NCBI GenBank assembly: GCA_030620095.1
Contig: JAUTXW010000066.1
Location: 744,001 to 808,000 of the forward strand
DNA: 64,000 bases
Direction of reading: 5' to 3'
DNA from: Kuschelorhynchus macadamiae
Taxonomy: Eukaryota > Arthropoda > Insecta > Coleoptera > Curculionidae
Of the stretch, positions 55,340-64,000 are shown piece by piece. The position numbers were made by a program, and so were the translations under genes. The notes under the pieces are model-generated. The model did no database searches. It was not told where the DNA came from and saw only the letters and a list, made by a program, of their open reading frames with translations. The number at the start of each line of letters is the position of its first letter. Position 1 is the stretch's first letter.

Positions 55340-57070
55340 TGACTCTTTAAGTCAGCCATGTCAAACATGCGGCCAATTGAGCATTTTTCTGCGGCCCAAA
55401 TCAGTTTTGAAAACAGCCAGATAATACGGCCCGCGAACAAGTTGAAAACCGTTTTTGAAAGCGCGTGCCGCTGCAACAACGTATGGTATAATAAAATGTA
55501 CAATTGTACATAGTGCCATCTATGTTTAGGAGGATGAACTACACATACTCAACCTAAAATCTAAAGCCAAACGTTATCTGGCTTGTTCCATGAAAGTATA
55601 TCGCGAAAAACACACATGACGCTATCTGAATATGCCGGAAAGAACTCGTCGAACAGTGTTTAGTCAGATGCGATAGAGTTTCAAGTTGAGTTGGCTGCCA
55701 ATATAAGTGATCAGATAAAAACAAAATCAGACTCTTTCATTGCATTTCCTATTGCCTGTGACGAAAGTACAGATGTGTGTGGTGTGGCGCAACTCGCTGT
55801 TTTTCTTCGGGTGGTTGAAACAGATGTCAATGTGTATGAAGAATTACTGGAATTAGTACCATTGCGTGATACAACAACTGGGAAGGATATTTTCAATGCT
55901 GTTTATGGACTTCTGCAATAGTAATTTAGATTCGTCAAAACTGAATTCCGTTATAACAGACGGAGCTCCTTCAATGATCAAAGATCAGAGAAACGGGCAG
56001 TGACAAACCAGATTTTCCTCATATTGATTGTATAATCTACCAAGAAGTTTTATGCTCAAAAGTGATCAAGTTGGAAAGTGTTTCAAAGTCAGTGAAAAAA
56101 ATTATAAACTTCATAAGGTCACGAGGCCTTAATCAGCGTCAGTTTTCTGCATTTTTGCGTGATTTAGAAAGTGATTACACTAATTTACCATATTATGCTG
56201 AGGTGCGATGGCTTTCGTGTTCTATGGTACTCGACTGATTTTGGAAACTCAAAGAAAAAATACGCCTTTTCATGGAAACAAAAGAAGATGTCAGTTTATT
56301 ATACGATGTACCTTTTTTACAAGATCTTTCATTTATGGTAGATATCACAAAACACTTGTCGGACTTAAATACGAAATTGCAAGGTTCACGTCAAGTTATT
56401 ACAGATATGCATGATCATCTGAAGGCTTTCAAATGTAAGATGATGTTATGGGAAAAACAGTTAGCAGAGGATAATCCGTCACATGTTCTGACATGTAAGG
56501 CATATCAGAAGAAAGAAAATAATTTTTCTCTATTTACTGGTCTTTTCACTATCGATATTGATAAGGTTCCCCCTCATTTGCAAATGGAAGTAATTGAGAT
56601 TCAGTGTTAGACATATTTAAAACAAAAATTTGATAGTGTTGGTACATTCGAATTTTATAAATAGTTGCCTGTGCAATACCGAGAAATGAGAAAATTTGCC
56701 TGTATAATCCTGTCAATATTTGGAAGTATCTATAAGTGTGAACAACTATTTTCTTTGATAAAAGGAAACAAATCTTCCGCAAGATCGCGATTGACGGACG
56801 CACACTTGGACGCAGTTTTAAAAGTTATTTCCGCCAATAAATTCGCGCCACAAATAGACAACTTAATTAAAGGCAAAAGATGTCAAATATCTGGCAAAAG
56901 AATTTAATGTTTGTAATTTTTTGTAATGTCCTTTTTATTGGAAATTTAATAAACAGACTTGTCCTATAATAGTACTTTTTCTCAAGATTTTCAGTAGTTT
57001 GTCTTCTTTAAGATAAAGTTTTGCGGCCCACCTAGTCGATGGTCTTCATGCTTTTGGCCCACCAGTGACT
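55340..57070 (+). mobile_element. GTF2IRD2-like hAT (hAT-4 copy 3), near full length
   Basis: Left edge has gtcaaacatgcggcc and right edge gcggcccacc...ggcccaccagtgactttgag; hATs of this type often have gcggccc words near their ends. I could not align exact termini or an 8-bp duplication, so limits are approximate. Confidence 0.65.
55540..56908 (+). pseudogene. GTF2IRD2/ZBED-like hAT transposase
   Basis: In order: LKSKAKRYLACSMKVYREK region (55560), 55691-55921 AANISDQIKTKSDSFIAFPI, ACDESTDVCGVAQLAVFLRV and LLELVPLRDTTTGKDIFNAV; a stretch with TDGAPSMI and IIYQEVLCSKV in shifted frames; 56272-56610 TKEDVSLLYDVPFLQDLSFM, DLNTKLQGSRQVITDMHDHL; 56665-56907 ILSIFGSIYKCEQLFSLIKG and SRLTDAHLDAVLKV. 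Same order as family members. At least five stops or shifts. Confidence 0.87.
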
Positions 57071-57074
57071 TTGA

Positions 57075-57499
57075 GTTTTTTTCAGTAACTGGAAGAAGAG
57101 CAAAAGATTTGTTTAGTAATGGTATATAAGATAATTTTTTTTTGTGATGTATCGCTAATAGACAGTTTTTGGATAACTTCCGATGCCACACATAGAAAGT
57201 AATTGTTAAAATCAGTTGCCTTTAATTGTGTTTCGCCAGGGTTGCATGTAGCAAGATTTCTTTCAGAATTTATGATCCTCCATGTACTTTTAGATATATT
57301 TTTCGATTTAGCAATGTAATTACTATAAGCTTGTTTTTTTTGCTTCCATAATAGATTTTTTATAATCTTTTTGTAAAAAATATATATAGTGTTTTATAAT
57401 TTTTATTGCAAGTTAGATCACTCACAAATTTAACGGTTGAAATTTATTTTGAAAATTTAACCAAGTTTAGATTAAGCAATAAAATTTAAATCTAAAATA
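57075..57499. other. Unassigned sequence
   Basis: No motif recognised between the hAT and the mariner tail. Confidence 0.3.
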
Positions 57500-57793
57500 A
57501 ACTCTTTGTAATATACATATTTGTTTATCATAATATTTACAAAAATTGCTACTCCATTTTCCCTAACACACAGTTTGCACATTTTCGTTATTAGTGGCTT
57601 TACGCAGTTCTTCCATAGTATGATGTCGAGTTTTATATGCCTTGCTTTGTATGTAACCCCCCATAAAAAAAGTCGAGGGACGAAAGATCGGGCGACCGCG
57701 GTGGCCACTTTACAGAGCCGTAAGTTCCTAATCCTCTTTGACAAAAATAATTTTCCAAAAACGGAAGAATCATTTAAAAATTATGGGCACATG
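57500..57793 (-). pseudogene. MLE-5 transposase, C-terminal part
   Basis: In one frame: GTYGSVKWPPRSPDLSSLDF, FYGGLHTKQG, the third-Asp region of the insect mariner group (WPPRSPDLxxLDF). The preceding FLNDSSVFGKLFLSKR corresponds to the FLxxxFPxxWIG linker. It is severed from the first-Asp part (60531-60760) by the pogo element at a TA. Confidence 0.82.
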
Positions 57794-60530
57794 TAGGGGA
57801 GAACCGGTATGAAGTGGACACTTTAATAAAAATTATTAAATTCAAATGTTATGGACAATGAAATCCATTAAAACCATATAGGCGAAAAGCTCTATTAATA
57901 TCTTTGTAAAATGAACTATTAAAAAAAATTAGGCAAGCTTATGATCTGAGTAATATTTAAATTTGGAAAAACATGCCTTTGTCCATTTCAAAACATCGAT
58001 GTATTGAAACGGACGGTGGTGGTTTTGAAAAGGACAGTAGTGATTTTAAAAATTATATACGCATTAAAAGACATTAATTGCTTCAAAAATAACTTTTATT
58101 TAAACATAAGCTATATTAGGAACAGTTATTACAATAAAAATGACGAATTCCCTTAAGACCACAAGTTTCATGTGTCCATAAATTGCATATGAAGCACTGT
58201 AACCAGTCTGTCTTGCTATGCTGGTATGCCTTCATGCAACAAACACAATTATTTTGATTTACTGCATTATTTTTGTCTTTGGTTTGAGTGTTCAGTTCAT
58301 TGTTCTCTTTTAGTGTTAGTTGGTTTTGTTCATTGTTGGGTTTTATTTCTGAAATTTGGAAATAATGACTTAGCGGAAGTTCATCAGACTGCTCACTATC
58401 ATCAGGATTCTTCCTATGGCAGTAGTCGTGTAATGGCAAATCGTCATCACTTGAATCGTGTATAGAAAAATTGTCCAAATCTTCTGAACTTGAGGACTCT
58501 TGAATAAGGGTTTTTATTCGTTTTGTTGTAGCCGCTGATATTTTTAGATTTGACTTCTTCTTTGTTGCCGCTCCTTTTTTTTCTAAAAGTTTGTCTTTTT
58601 CTGGTGTCTCAGTGATTACCGTTGTTTTCCCTTTCCTAGGTCCTCGCTGACAGCCTTTTTTTGGAGGTGCCTTAGGATATGGCCTTAGTTGTTCTGGGGT
58701 TATAGTAATTTTCGAAGTGGAAGGCTGTGAAACATCACCTTCTAAAGATTGTGGGGTTGTATCTGTAGTGGTGGAAGTTGATGGCCGAGCAACATCTTTG
58801 ATGCCTTGTGAAGTGCTTGGATCTGGCCGGTCTGACACAAATGAAGACAAAAAATCGTCCTCAGAAAAAATATTTCTATTAAATGGGTGTATTCCGGTTG
58901 CCAAAAATGCCTTTGTTATATTTGGCGGTGAAAATGCATGAAGAAAAGCCTCGTTAGCAAATGAAGCCACTTCATAAATAGTTACCGTTTTTCCTGGGTT
59001 TGATAACATCCAAGAATTCATTGCTGTTCTATATCTGGTTTTAAAGGGTCCATATACACAGACATCTAATGGCTGTAGTCGGTGACTACAGTGCGGGGGA
59101 AATGTAAGAATGGTTATATAATTTTCCCTTGCTAACTTGACAACTTCGAGTGTAATATGCGTTTTATGGTTATCCATCAAAATCAGGCATGGGTCCTCTG
59201 CAGTAGGCTTTACAAATTTTATGAAGTGTTTCATTGCGTCTAAAAATCCTTCCTCCGTCATCCACCCACTAGGATTTGCCACTCCCTTTGCGCCAATGGT
59301 CCTTCTTTCAACATAACTTCTTTAAAATGCACTCGTGGAAAAATTAAAAATGGAGGGATTGTTCCACCAGATGCATTAATAAATCCAAGCATCGTAACCA
59401 AATTACCTCTTTCTGCTGAGGTCACTTGCCCTACTTGCTTTGAACCTCTGACCGCTAAAACTTTTGGGGGATTTGTAACTGTGAGACAGCCGGTTTCATC
59501 TAAGTTCCACATCATATGAGGCTCAAATTTGTGTTTCTCCAGAACTCGCTGCAAGTTGTCATAAAAATTATTGACATTTGTTTGATTGAAAGAGGTTGCT
59601 CTAGATAGCGATGTGTTTTCTGGTTTTCGTAAACTCAACGTTAAATTTCTCTTTATAAAACCTCGCAACCAATCGTTTGATGCCATCTCGTTTTTGGTCC
59701 AAGGTTTTGGTAAAATGCTATTCGCCTTAGCATACTGATAAGCCAGTTCCCTAACTTGCACGGTTGTAAGGCCGTAACACATCTTAGATGATGTTTTCAG
59801 ATAGTCCGCCAATATTTTTTCCTGATCAAGGGAAAAAATACGTTTATTCCCTATGTTAGGTCGATGATGATAATCTTCCTCCTGAGTTTTAGCTTTCTTA
59901 CAAATAAAAGCTAAATAAAACTTGGACATGTTATGGGCCGCCGCCACTGACCGAATTGATTGATTTCTTTCGAAAACTTCTCTTACGGCGATTTCGATTA
60001 CCTCACTGGATGGTCGTAACCGTTTTTTTGGTGCAGGTTTATTGATCTGAAAAGTAAACAAATTTAAATAGTACCTATGAATTTAAAATTTAAAAATAAC
60101 TATAAATTAATAAAGCCTTGACACGTCCGTTTCATTACAACGTTTTGTGTCCTTTTCAAAACAACACCCACTTAACCTCAAAATGACAATACAAAAGGTA
60201 AATAGAGAAATATTTTACAAGATCTCCCGCTACATTAATATACTAGAGTAACTTAGTTTTAACCTTATTAATCTAAAACTGACTATATTTCAATAGCTTA
60301 CCTGTGACATGGTTCGATGTTTTCACAAATAATTTACTTTTTTACCGAATAATATTAAAATGCTTGCGGTTCGCACATAGACAAGTGGTTCGACGCGCAA
60401 CTTCGGTGGCAATGGGACTTGGGAACAGGGTTGCCAAATTTAAATGTAAAATTTTCGGCCATACGACCACATAGGAACTATAACAACTGTCCGTTTCAAG
60501 ACCCGTCCGTTTCATAGCGGTTCTCCCCTA
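57794..60530 (-). mobile_element. pogo-type element, TA target duplication
   Basis: TA at 57794-57795 and 60529-60530. Termini ggggagaaccggtatgaagt and, from the right, ggggagaaccgctatgaaac. Subterminal words related to gaaacggac and gaaaaggaca recur near both ends (58010-58035; 60121-60165), likely transposase-binding sites. Length 2733 bp. Confidence 0.95.
58116..60061 (-). pseudogene. pogo-family transposase with PHD-like C-terminus, one frameshift
   Basis: Frame 60061-59258: basic N-terminus KPAPKKRLRPSSEVIEIAV with HTH (RSVAAAHNMSKFYLAFICKK), a second HTH region (LTTVQVRELAYQYAK...WLRGF), first Asp in MMWNLDETGCLTV. A single missing base near 59300 (..GGACCATTGGCGC..) shifts to 59282-58116: PSGWMTEEGFLDAMKHF, CLILMDNHKTHITL (second Asp), CSHRLQPLDVCVYGPFK (third Asp, 35 residues after the second). 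A long Ser/Lys-rich linker leads to a Cys/His cluster CVCCMKAYQH...CFICNLWTHETC...FYCNNC with PHD-like C4HC3 spacing. All three catalytic acids are kept, so damage is slight. Confidence 0.92.
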
Positions 60531-60760
60531 CTATTTTCTTGGAAGTAGATATTAGTTAGGTGAGCAAGGGACACATCCTACAATATCTCCAAATAAGGAT
60601 TTGCTGATAGACCTCCTTCGTAAACTGAATAAATCAGTTGCCCTCTCAAGCTCAAATATTAATTGGTGATTTTCTTGATGCCAATAGCTGGTATATCTGT
60701 TGGAGATACCAACACTTGAGAAACGTGCCTCATCAGACATTTAGGAACGCTAAAACGCGG
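60531..60760 (-). pseudogene. MLE-5 transposase, first-Asp part
   Basis: Reads MSDEARFSSVGISNRYTSYW then HQENHQLIFELERATDLFSL: the (F/W)(T/S)DEAxF...NRxxxxxW motif of mariner transposases. Continues at 57793 after removing the pogo element. The second Asp region is not recognisable. Confidence 0.8.
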
Positions 60761-60789
60761 AGATATTTTTAAATTTAATCTGACGAGTA

Positions 60790-61370
60790 GTTTTTAAGCT
60801 ATGCCGCGAACTGACAGACAGACAGACGGACCGACAGACTTGATAAAACATATTTTTGGCATCTAGTGACGCAGAGGGTGATTTTTTCAGATTACAAATA
60901 TTTTATTTGGCTGCCATTTAATTCTACCATCTTGAATTAGTACCTCACTTTTACTAGTTCGTCTCTATACTACAATTAGTTATGGCACGTCATTTCAAAT
61001 CGGTTTATTAAGCAGTTTTTTCAGACTGAATTTTTAAATATTTTATTAAGCCGCCATTTTGTTCCGCCATCTTGGATACGTACCAAAATTTTACCAGTTG
61101 GTTCCAACATAAACCTGATTTGCAAAATTTCAGATAAACTGGATAAGCAGTTTCTTTCTTCTTGACCAATCAATCGGGTAAGTAGTTTTTTTGCTGTGCC
61201 GCGAACTGACCGACCGGCAGGGCCTAGAGACAGACAGTCAGACAGACAGACCGAAGGAATCGAGAAAACTTGTCGTCTAGGGACTCTAAAAAGTAAAGAT
61301 CTGAAAAAATCTCGGAGGGTGATTTTTTCACGATTACAATACTTACTTTCCTTTTAGGAGGGAAGTAAAA
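60790..61370 (+). repeat. GACAGAC interspersed repeat, best-preserved copy
   Basis: Two or three tandem units: tgccgcgaactgacagac (60811, 61197), gacagacagacggaccgac, aaaacatatttttggcatct, agggtgattttttcag, then gccgccattttgttccgcc (61044) and a terminal cacgattacaatacttact with aggagggaagtaaaa. The unit order matches the intron 1 block at 29793. Not classified. Confidence 0.72.
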
Positions 61371-61984
61371 AGTCTAGTCTACCGCCAAAGAAAACGATTC
61401 TTGTATTCTTTGTTTTTTTTTTGTCTAATAAATTTATGACATTTTTTTTGGGCTCCAAGAAAAGTCTTGCGGGGCGGCCCCTAAGAACTCGGCACGCCTC
61501 TGCTCTACAAACAACTGTAGGTATCGCCTCAATACAGGCTACAACATTAATCACATCAATTTCTCGATTTTCCATCCATAATTAGCTAAATTATTCTTAA
61601 TTCTAATCTCCTAATACGAAAAACAACTTAGGATAAAAATTGGTATATTTATAATAATTTTATACTATATAACGGTTAAAAAAAGATGGGCAGCCTTATA
61701 CTCTTTTGCGTTGAGTGTATGTTGTACTTTTCAAATTTCTCATAAGTTCTCCTTTCAGCCGTTATCAACAATAAAGCAGAAATCAGAAATTATAACCTTA
61801 TGATGAGCTGCATTTTGAAAAACCTTTTAGATAACCACTTAAAATTTTGACCTAAAAATCTAACCACTTATACAGTGTCATTTATTTAAATGCGGGCCAC
61901 CCCTGTGCAAAGAAAACTTGTTTTTTTTTGTATTTTATTTTGCAAAATTATTATACACTTTTGTTAAAAACGCAAGATAATTAG
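61371..61984. other. Unassigned sequence
   Basis: No recognised coding region; 61440-61500 is locally GC-rich (cttgcggggcggccccta), reminiscent of hAT subterminal sequence, but no end was found. Confidence 0.3.
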
Positions 61985-62110
61985 TTATTACTTCCCTCGT
62001 CAGATTTTTTCAGATCTTTATGTTTAAGGGTCCCTAGATGCCAGAAATCATAGTTAAAAAACTACTTATCCGATTTCCTCAAATTTCAGTTTAAAGTTAA
62101 GGGCCATGCA
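61985..62110 (-). repeat. GACAGAC repeat fragment, inverted
   Basis: tattacttccctcgtcagat, ggtccctagatgccag and aaaactacttatccgattt are the reverse complement of the 3' part of the family. Confidence 0.65.
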
Positions 62111-62113
62111 TGC

Positions 62114-62157
62114 GAAAAATACAGGCTATATGTATATATATATAGCCTGTATTTTTC
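62114..62157. repeat. 17-bp perfect hairpin
   Basis: gaaaaatacaggctata at 62114-62130 and its exact complement at 62141-62157, with a TA-rich 10-nt loop. The acaggct word resembles mariner ends, so this may be a very small foldback derivative. Confidence 0.85.
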
Positions 62158-62389
62158 TTTAGCGCCAAGTTTCTGGTAAAGCGATTTTATCGATTTTTAT
62201 ATATCAAATTTTATTTTATAATTTATAAAAAAATTTACTTATTTTAAACACCCTTTACAATTGGAACAAGTATTCTATAATTATTTATTTATTGCCTACA
62301 AAATTACAAATGTACTAAAAAAGTAAGCAAAAAATGGTGTCAAATCTAATAGAAACTTTTTTAAATTAAAATTCACTGGCTAATATCCA

Positions 62390-62582
62390 GGAGCCAGTGG
62401 CAAAAGCTCTGAGAATCGGTATAAGGAATGTACAGAAACTTGTGCATGAAAAAAAACATAATTTACTTCCGAAGAAGATTAAGAAATGTACACCAAAAAA
62501 ATCCAAAGGATTTTTTTGGTGTACATTGGATATTTATAATGCAATTTATGATGTATACACGTCAAAAAAGACTAATAGATAG
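62390..62582 (+). pseudogene. DDE_3-type ORF, N-terminal HTH fragment
   Basis: Reads EPVAKALRIGIRNVQKLVHE, KKHNLLPKKIKKCTPKKSKG, then LDIYNAIYDVYTSKK. The pattern (VAxATGVSxRTVxxIxxE...TPxKK...LDxFxxxAIxxxIYxFY) is the N-terminus of a repetitive insect ORF family related to DDE_3 transposases. A palindrome at 62485-62527 interrupts the linker. No catalytic part follows. Confidence 0.5.
62485..62527. repeat. 20-bp perfect hairpin
   Basis: aatgtacaccaaaaaaatcc at 62485-62504 and its exact complement at 62508-62527, separated by aaa. Lies in the coding frame of the DDE_3-type fragment. Confidence 0.95.
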
Positions 62583-62714
62583 ACTAGATATTATAGACTA
62601 AAAAATATCATCATCACTTAAAAAGCCCTCATCTTCGGATTCCTCAAATAGCGCAATGAAATTGGTGCTATTTCGAATCTAAAAAAAAATTAAAAGTTAA
62701 TTCCTACAATCGTA

Positions 62715-63960
62715 TAACGTATGTCCCGTAAGTTTTGGCACAAAATTTAAAACAAAATATTCTTTTAATATGTAGCTTTGGTTAAACTTTTATTATTTAC
62801 TATAATTAACGGCTTAGTAACTAACAAAATTAATAATTTAAATTAAATTGAAGGGGCCGTGCTGCTCAATTAGACGCAATTTTCTGCGAACATCTCGCAT
62901 TAGGTTCTGGACAACTTCAACATCAATTTCGCCTATCTTTCTAAAAATTCTACGCCGTAATTGTTCCTCATTTTCGGCTTGCCACCCTCCATCATACACT
63001 TTGCGGGATAACAATGCCCAAAAATCTTCAATCGGGCGGGCCTGAGGTAAATTAGGGGGGTTATCTTGTCTTGGTACGAAAGGTATGTTATTTTGACGAA
63101 GGTAATTTTGAGTTGCTCTTGCATAATGACAGCTTGCTAAGTCGGGCCAAAACATTATATCATCTCCCACGTGATGTTGGTGTACAAAATGAACTAATTT
63201 ATTAAGACAGTTGTCAATATACCTTTCCGCATCCAAAGCTTCCCCCTAACTCGACCCACATAAGGTCTGGATATCCCTCTAATCGAAATCGCACACCACA
63301 CCAAAATTTTAACAGCAAATTTTGCTTTTTCCTTATATTTAACATTGTTTGGGCACTCTTCTATATTGTCCGTATAAAAACCATCGTTTCCTTTGATTTC
63401 CGAGTTGGCAAGGGTAAAGTATTTTTCATCGTCCAAAATAATGACTTTCTCATTTGAAAAATGTATCCGCCTAAGATTTCGACAGCATCTTGGTATCCGT
63501 GCTAATTGATTTTCGGTATATTTAGGACACTTTCGTCTTTTTCGATATTTTTGACCATTTCTTGTCAATTCCCGCCATACTGTACTCTTTGAAGATCGGA
63601 ACTGACGCGCTAATTTTCTTGTAGAAACTCCGACTCTGTCTTTTGCTCTTCTTACCAATCTTTCCGTCCTTTCTCGCGTGAAACTTCTTGGTCTTCCACT
63701 TTTTGGAAGATTTAAACAGGGAATTCCTTCTTCACATTCGGCTATAGTACGGTAAATACTTCTGCGTGAAATATTTTGGTTTTGAAAAATGCGAACTATT
63801 TCAGCCTTAGGAATTTGCCCAACCAAATTATAAATACTTTTTCGTATTTCTAATTTATAATTGCTAATGCAACTGACTTTAAAAAATGACTTGTCAAATT
63901 AATGTCAAGCAAATAAACATTTTTTTGTTTCCAAAGCCATCTCGATATATTATCTTTACA
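62715..63960 (-). mobile_element. MLE-6, DD37E mariner, right end not seen
   Basis: A candidate left end is cgtatgtcccgtaagttttg (62718). Its reverse complement is not found before the window ends in a TA tract, so the other end is lost or diverged. Confidence 0.6.
62838..63826 (-). pseudogene. DD37E mariner transposase, one frameshift
   Basis: 63826-63240: MVGQIPKAEIVRIFQNQNIS (first HTH), GRPRSFTRERTERLVRRAKD, RKLARQFRSSKSTVWREL (second HTH), first Asp in VIILDDEKYFTL. A single missing base in a G-rich run near 63238 shifts the frame; 63236-62838 then has DAERYIDNCLNKLVHFVHQ, second Asp in FWPDLASCHYARATQ, and Glu in NLPQARPIEDFWALLS, 37 residues after it. That spacing and the PDLASxHY/RPIEDFW motifs are those of ITmD37E-type elements. 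About 330 residues; nearly intact. Confidence 0.92.
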
Positions 63961-63967
63961 ATATTTT

Positions 63968-63971
<4 letters not shown>

Positions 63972-64000
<29 letters not shown>
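63972..64000. repeat. (TA)n microsatellite at window edge
   Basis: TA run continuing past the window end. Confidence 0.95.

Overview
The window looks like AT-rich nuclear DNA from an insect (beetle or hemipteran-like; I cannot place it further). It has no bacterial or phage architecture. Reading frames are short and broken, introns have GT-AG borders, long TA tracts are common, and almost every recognisable protein is a eukaryotic transposase or reverse transcriptase. The exception is one host gene, scattered in small exons between 28.0 and 53.5 kb, that reads as a Spatzle-type Toll ligand.

Layout. 1-2.1 kb: 5' flank of a Crypton (inverted), a Tc1 tail and a shrunken hAT. 3.5-15.9 kb: nested insertions. 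An old hAT (hAT-2) is split by a 5'-truncated non-LTR retroelement (LINE-1), which is split by two near-identical 3.1-kb hATs (hAT-1a, hAT-1b) with 8-bp target duplications; a piggyBac with TTAA borders sits in hAT-2's right half. 16.8-19.9 kb: TA microsatellites around a long-TIR mariner. 20.7-25.5 kb: a broken DUF7869-type ORF interrupted by a Crypton tyrosine recombinase and a 600-bp palindrome. 26.3-27.2 kb: a Penelope-like remnant with a GIY-YIG domain.

27.9-53.9 kb: the spatzle-like gene, + strand. A TATA/initiator promoter lies near 27.9 kb and five exons carry a signal peptide, a pro-region, a protease-site-like VQNR|MGSADTENLC and cystine-knot residues ending in PSCCRC. Its introns hold mariners, GTF2IRD2/ZBED-like hAT pieces, a 121-bp satellite, a complete Transib, LINE-2, a Tigger and duplicated intron sequence. 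Exon 4 runs into TGA where the second knot cysteine is expected, with no GT donor after it, so the gene is either newly broken here or mis-assembled.

The Transib (36258-39111) is the best-preserved mobile system. It has a 5-bp TSD (cggct), both ends starting with CACAGTG followed after 23 or 22 bp by an ACAAAA-type nonamer (the RAG recombination-signal layout), a spliced RAG1-like transposase, and an Asp-to-Asn change at the first catalytic position.

54.1-64 kb: LINE-3, another GTF2IRD2-like hAT, a mariner split by a 2.7-kb pogo element with a PHD-like C-terminus, an unclassified interspersed repeat with GACAGACAGAC cores, a DDE_3-type N-terminal fragment, and a DD37E mariner. Mariner-like elements recur through the window; several share long inverted termini and an internal ACAGGGTG...CACCCTGT module.
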